DNA from: Bacteroidia bacterium
GTDB taxonomy: Bacteria > Bacteroidota > Bacteroidia > Bacteroidales > P3
DNA length: 6,255 nt
Assembly (NCBI GenBank): GCA_025999775.1
Contig: BNXT01000089.1
Location: 1 to 6,255 of the forward strand
Reading direction: 5' to 3'
The notes below the pieces were generated by a model. That model did not search any database. It saw only the letters and a list, made by a program, of their open reading frames with translations, and was not told where the DNA came from. Position 1 is the first letter of the stretch; the number at the start of each line of letters is the position of its first letter. Below, in pieces: positions 1 through 6,011 of this stretch. The translations under genes and the position numbers were made by a program.

Positions 1-567
1 CCCATAAGAATTATTAATTGTTTGGAATGACTGCTGTTGTGGCACTTGATGGTTAATTTGTTCGGTCTTATTATTATTTTCGGTTATAGTCGGGCGTCTT
101 TGCTCTGCAGATTCACCACTTATCAATGAAACGGCAACAGCTGCACACGATTTATCTACATCGTCCATCGTAAACATTACAGGTTTGGTACTGCTTTTTA
201 CAGTTGCCGTTTCCACATCTATTAAGCGAGCAGATACAAACTGTTTTGGTCCAACTTTTCCAACTTTTGCAACGCAAACCAATTGTACTCCAAATTGTTG
301 TCCTAATTGAGAAATTTGATCATCATTCACAGCTCCTGTACGTTGATACTCCTGCTCTTTGTTCAATTCTTTCATAAAATCGGCAGTACGTTCTACTGCA
401 AGATAATTACTTCCGTTAACGATTGCATCTACGAGGTATGCACCAATAAATTCGTTAATACCATTGTCTTGTCCTCCTGTTACATAGACGGCTACTTTTT
501 GTTTGGTTTGTGCAAAAATAGATGCTGATGCGATTACACAAAAAAATGCGAGATAGATTTTTTTCAT
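1..567 (-). CDS. CsgG/LpoB-like secreted protein, 3' end outside window
   Basis: The reading frame is open from the ATG at 567 to the window edge, giving 189 codons with no stop, so the C-terminus is missing. Residues 1-19 form a signal peptide (MKK, hydrophobic core, likely cleavage IFA^QT). The mature part opens with a beta strand (KVAVYVTGG, about 24-32). It continues with an AVERTADFMKEL segment, EQEYQRTGAVNDDQIS, and a GVQLVCVAKVG strand. This order resembles Bacteroidetes periplasmic proteins with a CsgG/LpoB-type fold. The last 30 or so residues are rich in N and Q and look like a linker to a further, unseen domain. It is the third gene of a minus-strand operon and starts 10 nt after the corrected end of the LPP20-like gene, so the two are probably co-translated. 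There is no lipobox cysteine. The family call is from remembered sequence patterns; the exact role is unknown. Confidence 0.8.
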   Translation of the reverse strand, partial: MKKIYLAFFCVIASASIFAQTKQKVAVYVTGGQDNGINEFIGAYLVDAIVNGSNYLAVERTADFMKELNKEQEYQRTGAVNDDQISQLGQQFGVQLVCVAKVGKVGPKQFVSARLIDVETATVKSSTKPVMFTMDDVDKSCAAVAVSLISGESAEQRRPTITENNNKTEQINHQVPQQQSFQTINNSYG

Positions 568-577
568 TTTTAAAGTT

Positions 578-678
578 TTAATTGTTTATAAATATTAAAA
601 TTTTTTTCATAATTACGGCGGATACATTTTCCATCGCTGTTCTTGCTGCACGTTCAGGTGTATTTGATCCGCCTTTTG
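578..678 (-). other. Probable frameshift and alternative C-terminus of the LPP20-like gene
   Basis: On the minus strand the codons CAA AAG GCG (678-670) contain a run of four A (677-674). Adding one A gives CAA AAA GGC GGA and opens a frame of 31 further codons after residue 318. That frame ends with TAA at 580-578, for a protein of 349 aa. The added tail reads GGSNTPERAARTAMENVS and so on, an amphipathic alanine/arginine helix of the kind that ends related proteins. It also removes most of the gap before the next gene, leaving 10 nt. This can be a real mutation, a sequencing or assembly indel in a homopolymer, or less likely programmed -1 frameshifting, because the site is not a canonical slippery heptamer. 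Confidence 0.7.
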
Positions 679-1626
679 TGCAATTTCATCATGATAAACA
701 CTTTTTTGCTTGTGATTATCAAATAAATCAACCACCACATCAACGTAGGCAAACATCAGATTGCCCTGTTGTGGCTTTAATTCACGTATGCTTGCTGAAA
801 GTATTAATTTAAAATCTGCTTGTTCAACATCATTCACAAAACTGCAACCGTTTCTTGTCAATTCACCTTTTATCTTGTTGGTTATTAGGTTGGATGTATC
901 GTCGAAAATAGCTTCTTTACTCTCTACATACACATAGACCCCCTGCGCCAAACGAGCCAGTATTTGCGTTGCTTTGCTGCGCAAATTTTCCGATTTTGCT
1001 TGTTGCAAACTTTCACTATCGGCGGCATCAATCGCGGTCAGCAAATCCTGTGCATAACGCACTTTGGCGAACAGTGGAATTGCTTCCTCGCACTGCTTGC
1101 GGGCTTTGGATTTCTCGCCACTTTGTTCCAATTGCTCGGCAGTGGATAGTCCGCCCTCAACTTGCTGCAAAAGCATACCTATGTTAGCTTTGTAGTAACC
1201 TGCAAGTTCATATTTATTGACATAAGCGAACGCATAGATAGTATTTGCGGTTTTATCATAATACGATTCTATTTTTATGCCTACTATTTCGGCATCCGAA
1301 GACATTTTGGCTTCGCTTGAAAATCCTTCGCTTTCGGTGTATTTGCCATTGGTATTTTGTGTAGCAATAGTGCTTTGCGTTTTTGCCTCTATCTTTACAC
1401 GTATTTTCTTGACAAGCTCGGACTGTGCGTCGTTTTTTGTCCGCTCCACAAAGTCCTGCGAAGATTGACCTTTATCCACAATAGTATAAGCAAGACCGGT
1501 GTAGAAAGTTTCGCTCGGATAGCGTAACTCTCGTGCATCCTCATTGAGCCAAGCCGGTGGTGTGCTCTGTCCAAAAAGAGCCAGAAACATCGACAAAAAA
1601 CAGAGTGTTGAAACAATCTTTTTCAT
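613..1626 (-). CDS. LPP20-like secreted protein, C-terminus apparently frameshifted
   Basis: As it stands this encodes 337 aa. Residues 1-19 are a signal peptide (cleavage near LFG^QS) without a lipobox cysteine, so the product is probably periplasmic rather than a lipoprotein. Residues 22-145 fit the LPP20 pattern: PPAWL, FYTGLAY, then an alanine-containing helix (ERTKNDAQSELVKKI) and beta strands. A helical middle (about 150-220, EKSKARKQCEEA) leads to a C-terminal alpha/beta part (GCSFVNDVEQADFKLILSASIRE, then FAYVDVVVDLF). After Q317-K318 the frame gives a tail ADQIHLNVQQEQ that does not look like the family. The -1 frame instead gives GGSNTPERAARTAMENVS, the expected conserved helix, ending at 578. 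The start overlaps the upstream stop in TAATG, which suggests translational coupling. The middle gene of the operon; substrate or partner unknown. Confidence 0.82.
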   Translation of the reverse strand: MKKIVSTLCFLSMFLALFGQSTPPAWLNEDARELRYPSETFYTGLAYTIVDKGQSSQDFVERTKNDAQSELVKKIRVKIEAKTQSTIATQNTNGKYTESEGFSSEAKMSSDAEIVGIKIESYYDKTANTIYAFAYVNKYELAGYYKANIGMLLQQVEGGLSTAEQLEQSGEKSKARKQCEEAIPLFAKVRYAQDLLTAIDAADSESLQQAKSENLRSKATQILARLAQGVYVYVESKEAIFDDTSNLITNKIKGELTRNGCSFVNDVEQADFKLILSASIRELKPQQGNLMFAYVDVVVDLFDNHKQKSVYHDEIAQKADQIHLNVQQEQRWKMYPP

Positions 1627-2288
1627 TATTCAGCAAAACCTTCACGTACAAATTCCGTTACTTTATTAGCGTATTCTTGTGCAAGTTGTGTTTCTTTGAC
1701 AGCATTTTCCATTGCTCGAACGCGTGCTTTTGATGCTGATTCTTCATCAATGATATAGAACGTTTTGTACTCTCTTGTGCCATCAGATTTCTCTTTTACG
1801 ATGGAAAAACTTTGTTGAAGAACGCCCTTAATTTCCGCCTCTACCAAACGCTCATAAGCGCCGTAAAACTTGTCAAATTCGCCCTTTCCTGATGTTTGGT
1901 CAAGATTCACATCGGAGGCAATGCGCCCTTTTACAGCAGAACTCGCACGTCCGGCATACTCCGTAACGGCATTATTGAACGCCGCTTGTTTACATACATT
2001 AACGGATTGACAAGCCGAGACTTCTCCCACAATCTCATAATTGTTTTCATTCGAATTGAGTTTCTGGTAATACTCCAACAACGCCACATCAATTGTCTTG
2101 GCACTACCCGAAAGTTTCCACCCGTCCTTGTTAAATTCCTTTTTTCGGTCTTTAAACTGCTTGTCCCGTGCTTTTTGTAACTGTTTGTCTTGCTTTTTCG
2201 ATTGTGCAACTACACTCTCTGGAACAACTGTAAGCATAAATACAGCGACCAATGCCATGACAGCAATTTTTAGATAATTTTTTTTCAT
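1626..2288 (-). CDS. Secreted LPP20-like hypothetical protein, first gene of the operon
   Basis: The product is 220 aa with an N-terminal signal peptide (1-28, cleavage near VVA^QS). A highly charged lysine-rich segment (30-57, KKQDKQLQKARDKQFKDRKK) follows, then the GWKLSGSAKTIDVALLEYY motif (56-74), which I recall from Bacteroidetes secreted hypotheticals. The rest (84-215) alternates beta strands and alanine-rich helices in LPP20-like fashion (IVGEVSACQS, then AAFNNAVTEYAGRASSAVKG, then YKTFYIIDEESASKARVRAMENAV). There are two cysteines, C93 and C99. The stop TAA shares its last A with the ATG of the next gene. Upstream, 2289-2345 is AT-rich and has no good TAnnTTTG promoter, so expression may depend on read-through from the RNA promoter at 2547-2577. 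Function unknown; an envelope role shared with the two following genes is inferred from the signal peptides and the operon layout. Confidence 0.85.
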   Translation of the reverse strand: MKKNYLKIAVMALVAVFMLTVVPESVVAQSKKQDKQLQKARDKQFKDRKKEFNKDGWKLSGSAKTIDVALLEYYQKLNSNENNYEIVGEVSACQSVNVCKQAAFNNAVTEYAGRASSAVKGRIASDVNLDQTSGKGEFDKFYGAYERLVEAEIKGVLQQSFSIVKEKSDGTREYKTFYIIDEESASKARVRAMENAVKETQLAQEYANKVTEFVREGFAE

Positions 2289-2345
2289 AATTTGATTGAT
2301 TTTTGTTTTGAATTATACTGTTTTTAAATTTTCGTTTTTGGGCAT

Positions 2346-2370
2346 AAAAAAAGCGGACTTAATATCCGCT
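2346..2370 (-). terminator. Intrinsic terminator of the small RNA
   Basis: On the minus strand AGCGGA (2370-2365) pairs perfectly with TCCGCT (2357-2352) around the 7-nt loop TATTAAG, and a run of T (2352-2346) follows directly. The first three stem bases also belong to AATAGC (2373-2368), which can pair further upstream with 2479-2474, so the terminator competes with an alternative fold. Confidence 0.85.
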
Positions 2371-2542
2371 ATTGAGGTATTCGACGACCTGTAGATCTAA
2401 ATAAGTAAGCCCGCAACTGCGAGCGCTCACTTATTCCTGTGGTCTTCTTTAACGTGGTAATTTAGGAAGCAAGAATAGCTAAACGCTATTTCAATATGTT
2501 AAGATGGTGTTATTTCTGTGTTTATGTGTTGGTTTTATTATT
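2346..2542 (-). ncRNA. Structured small RNA, 6S-like candidate or operon leader
   Basis: A strong promoter (2547-2577) and an intrinsic terminator (2346-2370) bracket about 197 nt without an ORF. The RNA can fold as follows. A closing stem pairs GCUAUU (2479-2474) with AAUAGC (2373-2368), followed by a large asymmetric open region. A second stem pairs GAAGACC (2447-2441) with GGUCGUC (2389-2383), with one mismatch. An apical hairpin spans 2400-2435, with AAUAAGU against ACUUAUU, then GAGC against GCUU, then CGC against GCG. Length, single open bubble and independent promoter and terminator fit 6S RNA, including the Bacteroidales-1 type RNAs that I recall being proposed as 6S. The alternative is an attenuator leader for the operon that begins 58 nt beyond the terminator. 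That an RNA is made here is well supported; the identity is inference. Confidence 0.68.
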
Positions 2543-2546
2543 TTTG

Positions 2547-2577
2547 CAAATTTACAACTTTTTTTGGAATTGACAAA
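2547..2577 (-). promoter_or_regulatory. Bacteroidetes-type promoter for the small RNA
   Basis: The minus strand carries TTTG (2577-2574), a 19-nt spacer and TAAATTTG (2554-2547), an exact match to the Bacteroidetes sigma-ABfr consensus TTTG-N19-TAnnTTTG. Transcription should begin a few bases downstream, near 2540-2543. This is the only good minus-strand promoter seen upstream of the three-gene operon. Confidence 0.85.
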
Positions 2578-2608
2578 ATCTTTTTTTTGAGGGGGTGCGG
2601 AATTGAGT

Positions 2609-2755
2609 GTGGAGTGTGGTGCGTGGAGCGTGGAGCGTGGAGCGTGGTGCGTGGAGTGTGGAGCGTGGTGCGTGGAGTGTGGAGCGTGGAGCGTGGAGTG
2701 TGGTGCGTGGTGCGTGGAGTGTGGTGCGTGGTGCGTGGTGCGTGGTGCGTGGAGT
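2609..2755 (+). repeat. Heptanucleotide tandem array, 21 units
   Basis: Twenty-one consecutive 7-nt units, all exactly seven bases long, follow one another without gaps: nine GTGGTGC, six GTGGAGC and six GTGGAGT. The fourth combination, GTGGTGT, never occurs. A decayed unit (ATTGAGT) precedes the array at 2602-2608. The G-rich strand is the plus strand, and T8 and G5 runs lie just upstream (2581-2595). Open frames run through the array on both strands because 7-nt units give a period of 7 aa, but these are products of the repetition. The array sits between the divergent promoters of the small RNA and pcrA. Confidence 0.97.
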
Positions 2756-2809
2756 TCGGTCGTTTTGACAACTGCTTCAGCAGAAGTGGAATAATTTAAA
2801 AAATTTATG

Positions 2810-2817
2810 TATCTTTG
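2810..2817 (+). promoter_or_regulatory. Probable -7 box of the pcrA promoter
   Basis: TATCTTTG matches the Bacteroidetes -7 element TAnnTTTG. The -33 element at the expected distance (about 2787-2790, TGGA) is weak. Transcription would begin near 2822, leaving a leader of only about 14 nt before the ATG at 2836. That argues against the upstream in-frame TTG at 2815, which lies inside the box. Confidence 0.6.
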
Positions 2818-2835
2818 TGGAAACGAATAGCTCTA

Positions 2836-5202
2836 ATGAATTCCTCTTTTTTATCCGATTTAAACGACGAACAGGTTTCCGCTGTACAGCATCTTGACGG
2901 ACCTTTGATGATTATTGCAGGCGCCGGTTCCGGAAAGACACGCACGCTGACCTACCGCATCGCCAATCTTTTAAACCACCAAATAGAACCTTTTCATATC
3001 CTTGCTCTCACGTTTACTAATAAGGCGGCTCGTGAGATGCGTGAACGCATTTTTCAACTCATCGGAACCGAGGCTAAACAAGTGTGGATGGGCACTTTTC
3101 ACTCCATCTTTGCAAGGATTTTGCGTATCGACGGCGCATTGTTGGGCTATACAAAGAATTTCACTATTTATGATACGGACGATTGCAAAAGCTTGATACG
3201 TACCATCGTTAAAGGACAAAATCTTGACCAAAAAGTATATTCCGCAACTCATGTACTGCACCGCATATCATCGGCAAAAAGTAATCTTATTTCACCGCAA
3301 GACTACATCGAAAACGCCGATTTACTCATGCAGGATAGCAAAGCCAATCGTCCGATGTTAGGCGAACTTTATGCTATTTACAATGCACAACTCAAACGTC
3401 AGGATGCAATGGATTTTGATGACCTTTTATTCAATACTAATTTACTGTTCCGTGATTTTCCTGAAGTTTTATCCAAATATCAACACCGTTTTGAATATAT
3501 CTTGGTTGATGAGTATCAGGATACCAATTATGCCCAATATCTGATCATCAAAAAGATAGCGGCAGGACACCATAACCTCTGTGTGGTGGGCGATGATGCA
3601 CAAAGTATCTACGCTTTTCGTGGCGCTAATATTCAAAACATTCTCAATTTCAAAACAGATTATCCGGATTTCAAGACCTACAAATTAGAACAAAATTACC
3701 GTTCTACAAAAATGATTGTAGCCGGCGCTAATTCTGTCATTGCACACAATAAAGACCAAATTCACAAGGATATTTGGACGACTAATCCCGACGGCGACCC
3801 TATCCACTTGTGGCGTAGCGACAGCGATAAAGCGGAAGGATTATGGGTAGCACGGACTATTTTTGACCAACGTATGCAGACCCACGGCAAGAACTCCGAT
3901 TTTGCCGTTTTATACCGTACCAACAACCAATCGCGCACCATTGAAGATGCGCTGCGCCACTTGAATATACCCTACCGTATCTACGGCGGACAAAGCTTCT
4001 ATCAACGCAAAGAAATCAAAGACTTACTGGCGTATTTTCGGGTTGTTGTCAATCTTAACGACCAGGAAGCGCTATTACGTATCATCAACTATCCTGCACG
4101 CGGTATTGGACAAACAACGATTGACCGTTTACGCATACTCGCCGATGAACATCAGACTTCAATATGGAACGTTCTAAATACTCCCGCTATTCTCGCAAAG
4201 AGCGATTTGAAGAGCAATGCAGTGAATAAACTGTCAGATTTTGTCGTAATGATCAAAAGCCTGAACATTCAGGTTGCTACTACCGACGCTTTTGACCTTG
4301 CTACTCAAATTTTGAATAACTCCGGTCTAAAACAAGCGCTCAAAGAAGAGGATACCTTGGAAGCCGAAGGGCGGCTGCGCAATATCGAAGAGTTGATCAA
4401 TGCCGTCAAAGACTTTACGCTAACCGAACAAGAATTAGTTGATGAATCCACCGGTGAAATTATCTTTGTTAACAATGCTTTGCGGACACTGGATGAATTT
4501 ATTCTCAACATAGCGCTCCTTTCGGATGCCGACACGGACGATCCCAACGATAATGACAAAGTAGTGTTGATGACTATTCACGCTGCCAAAGGGTTAGAGT
4601 TTCCGAACGTGTTTGTGGTAGGTATTGAAGAAAACCTGTTTCCTTCAGCTATGTCGGTTACAAACCGAGCCGATTTGGAGGAGGAACGTCGATTATTTTA
4701 CGTTGCCATTACGCGGGCAATGAATAACTTGTATCTGAGTTTTGCAGATAGTCGCTTTGTATGGGGTCAATATTCTTTCTGTGAACCCAGTCGATTTTTA
4801 TCCGAACTTAACCCCAAATACTTCGATCGTCCGGATATTTTACAAACTACTAATGCTCTACGGGTATCCAACGAGCCTCAATATTCGGAACCGTCGTTTG
4901 CGTTACATCGGAATCCGACCCATATATCGCAGCGAACCGCTCCATTACAGAGAACACCGGTGCAAACGCCGGCGTCCGTAAGCAAAAACTTGAAACCGAT
5001 AACACCTACAGTCTCGCAAAATAGTTCTGCATCAACGAACACTGTGTATAACGTAGGCATGGTGGTACGACACAGTAAATTCGGAAAAGGTACTGTTATA
5101 GAGATTGACTCCAATTCCGAGAAAATTATTGTTAATTTTGACGAAAGCGGCAACAAAACACTGCTCACTAAATTTGCCAAACTTGATATTAACAATGAAT
5201 AA
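2836..5202 (+). CDS. pcrA: PcrA/UvrD-family ATP-dependent 3'-5' DNA helicase
   Basis: The product is a superfamily 1A helicase of 788 aa, complete. Motifs in order: Q-motif Q13, Walker A AGAGSGKT (28-35), motif Ia LTFTNKAAREM (58-68), Walker B VDEYQDTN (224-231), motif III VGDDAQSIYAFRGA (251-264), motif IV LEQNYRST (284-291), YGGQSFYQRKEIKD (383-396), motif V MTIHAAKGLEF (579-589) and motif VI EEERRLFYVAITRA (615-628). A low-complexity linker rich in S, T, P and Q (about 670-735) leads to the C-terminal PcrA-type domain (YNVGMVVRHSKFGKGTV, 738-754), which in the family contacts RNA polymerase. It unwinds DNA in nucleotide excision and mismatch repair and clears replication and transcription conflicts. 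I chose ATG 2836 because the upstream TTG at 2815 falls in the promoter and N-terminal homology starts about here. The last residues, INNE, are encoded by repeat DNA. Confidence 0.97.
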   Translation: MNSSFLSDLNDEQVSAVQHLDGPLMIIAGAGSGKTRTLTYRIANLLNHQIEPFHILALTFTNKAAREMRERIFQLIGTEAKQVWMGTFHSIFARILRIDGALLGYTKNFTIYDTDDCKSLIRTIVKGQNLDQKVYSATHVLHRISSAKSNLISPQDYIENADLLMQDSKANRPMLGELYAIYNAQLKRQDAMDFDDLLFNTNLLFRDFPEVLSKYQHRFEYILVDEYQDTNYAQYLIIKKIAAGHHNLCVVGDDAQSIYAFRGANIQNILNFKTDYPDFKTYKLEQNYRSTKMIVAGANSVIAHNKDQIHKDIWTTNPDGDPIHLWRSDSDKAEGLWVARTIFDQRMQTHGKNSDFAVLYRTNNQSRTIEDALRHLNIPYRIYGGQSFYQRKEIKDLLAYFRVVVNLNDQEALLRIINYPARGIGQTTIDRLRILADEHQTSIWNVLNTPAILAKSDLKSNAVNKLSDFVVMIKSLNIQVATTDAFDLATQILNNSGLKQALKEEDTLEAEGRLRNIEELINAVKDFTLTEQELVDESTGEIIFVNNALRTLDEFILNIALLSDADTDDPNDNDKVVLMTIHAAKGLEFPNVFVVGIEENLFPSAMSVTNRADLEEERRLFYVAITRAMNNLYLSFADSRFVWGQYSFCEPSRFLSELNPKYFDRPDILQTTNALRVSNEPQYSEPSFALHRNPTHISQRTAPLQRTPVQTPASVSKNLKPITPTVSQNSSASTNTVYNVGMVVRHSKFGKGTVIEIDSNSEKIIVNFDESGNKTLLTKFAKLDINNE

Positions 5203-5284
5203 TGAACAATAGGTGGGGTTTCCTGCCCCTTTTTCGTAATTGAAAATTGAGAAATGTAGAAATTCCCCCACATTATTCATTGTT
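5191..5284. repeat. 94-nt element with 14-bp inverted ends
   Basis: AACAATGAATAATG (5191-5204) is the exact inverse complement of CATTATTCATTGTT (5271-5284). GTGGGG (5213-5218) can also pair with CCCCAC (5266-5271). The stop codon of pcrA and the stop codon of the opposing transposase frame both lie in these arms, so both proteins end in NNE. Inside are short runs of loose heptamers (AACAATG, AATAATG, AACAATA; then GTAATTG, AAAATTG, AGAAATG). It may be a decayed mobile repeat or two inverted stretches of one tandem-repeat family; no clear target-site duplication is visible. Confidence 0.75.
5215..5234 (+). terminator. Short intrinsic terminator after pcrA
   Basis: GGGG (5215-5218) pairs with CCCC (5226-5229) around a 7-nt loop, with one possible T-G pair inside, and five T follow (5230-5234). 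The stem is short, so efficiency is uncertain; the larger inverted repeat around it could help. Confidence 0.55.
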
Positions 5285-5884
5285 TTGTATTATCTTGTTA
5301 ATCCTGTTAATCTTATGAAAATCTTGGTTCAGACAATTGTCAATTAAATTTTTTTTTGCAGCTACCGTTTCAATAATCTCTTTGGAATACGAACCGGCAT
5401 CCATACGAGCATTCCTGATTTTAATAGCATGGTCAAGCAATATTTTATAGGCTCTAAGTAGTGTCTCTGCCTGACAAAGTTTTACATTAGCATTACCATC
5501 TCTGTTTTCGTAATAAACTATCATATTACCGATTGTTGCTACACCACCAAAGTAACCGGAAGTGGATGTTACGGTCGTATTAGCAGTTGCCAGTTCGCTA
5601 AGTGATCGCAGGAGGGTATCGGGGCTTGGCACCTTGTTATTGGGAATATTTTCAAGAGCCAAACGTAAATGTTGGTCAATATCTTCAGCGCAACCACCTC
5701 CACAAAAGAAGATATTAAACCATGATCGAACAATGTCGCTGTACCGATAGCCACAAGACGATACCCTGTTACCAAGCTGTTTATCAATGAGGTCGCCAAG
5801 ACCACTGCGAGTAAACTCTTTGTTTATGAAAGAAATTCCTGCAAAAGAAGTAATGTTTTTGGAAATTTTTTGTAACTTTGTCAT
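5273..5884 (-). pseudogene. IS1380-like transposase remnant, internally deleted and 3'-truncated
   Basis: The frame from ATG 5884 (a GTG lies at 5896) gives 203 aa. The N-terminus (TKLQKISKNITSFAGISFINKEF, then GYRYSDIVRSWFNIFFCGG, 45-63, then NKVPSPDTLLRSL, 83-95) resembles Bacteroidetes IS1380-family transposases. Around residues 105-111 (TSTSGYFGG) it jumps to the segment that in full-length relatives follows some 45-50 residues later, so an in-frame deletion has removed the part with the first acidic catalytic residue. The second catalytic aspartate, in RMDAGSY (D162), remains. After AAKK (about 178) the homology ends at a run of nine A (5357-5349), and the rest is repeat DNA. The third catalytic acid is lost with the missing C-terminal half. 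It should be inactive as a transposase, although its promoter looks intact. Relatives were compared from memory only. Confidence 0.75.
5285..5341. repeat. Short intergenic repeat fused to the transposase remnant
   Basis: On the plus strand the motif GTTAATCCT/GTTAATCTT occurs twice in tandem, after ATCTT and before ATGAAAATCTTGGTTCAGAC. The pattern of AATCCTGTTAATC units ending in GGTTCAGACA is one I recall as scattered between genes in Bacteroidetes. It supplies the last 20 or so codons of the transposase frame (DNCLNQDFHKINRINKI), which are therefore not transposase sequence. Family membership rests on memory; a genome-wide search would settle it. Confidence 0.5.
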
Positions 5885-5914
5885 CGGAAAATTCACTTTT
5901 GTTGTTTAGCGCAC

Positions 5915-5945
5915 CAAATTTAGTGAAATTTTTTCAAACTGCAAA
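5915..5945 (-). promoter_or_regulatory. Promoter of the transposase remnant
   Basis: On the minus strand TTTG (5945-5942), a 19-nt spacer and TAAATTTG (5922-5915) match the Bacteroidetes consensus exactly. A start near 5908-5911 would give a leader of about 25 nt before ATG 5884. The -33 box lies inside the left arm of the 11-bp inverted repeat at 5941-5977. Confidence 0.75.
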
Positions 5946-5977
5946 GCGTTGCAAGTGTTTTATTTTCAACGCTTTGC
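5941..5977. repeat. 11-bp perfect inverted repeat over the transposase promoter
   Basis: GCAAAGCGTTG (5941-5951) and CAACGCTTTGC (5967-5977) are perfect inverse complements around a 15-nt spacer. A T-rich stretch follows on the plus strand (5978-5995), so it could act as a plus-strand terminator. It could also be an operator overlapping the -33 box of the minus-strand promoter. Confidence 0.75.
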
Positions 5978-6011
5978 TTATTTTTGTTAATTTTTAGTTG
6001 CGGATTTAAGG

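Noticed and set aside
674..678. Programmed -1 frameshift site in the LPP20-like gene
   Set aside because: CAA AAG preceded by A is not a canonical X XXY YYZ slippery heptamer, and I see no obvious stimulatory hairpin; mutation or sequencing error is simpler.
2289..2345. Separate promoter for the three-gene operon (TATAATTC near 2309-2316)
   Set aside because: It differs from TAnnTTTG at two defined positions and has no TTTG at the required distance.
2609..2755. CRISPR array
   Set aside because: The units are 7 nt and contiguous without spacers, and no cas genes are present.
2518..2799. Open frames on both strands through the heptamer array, rich in W, C, V, R or T, H, P
   Set aside because: The 7-aa periodicity follows directly from the 7-nt units; there is no promoter or start context and no family resemblance.
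2815..2835. TTG start giving pcrA seven extra residues
   Set aside because: The TTG lies inside the TATCTTTG promoter box, and homologs start close to the ATG at 2836.
4305..4559. Minus-strand frame inside pcrA
   Set aside because: It lies wholly within the well-supported helicase gene and has no recognisable motifs.
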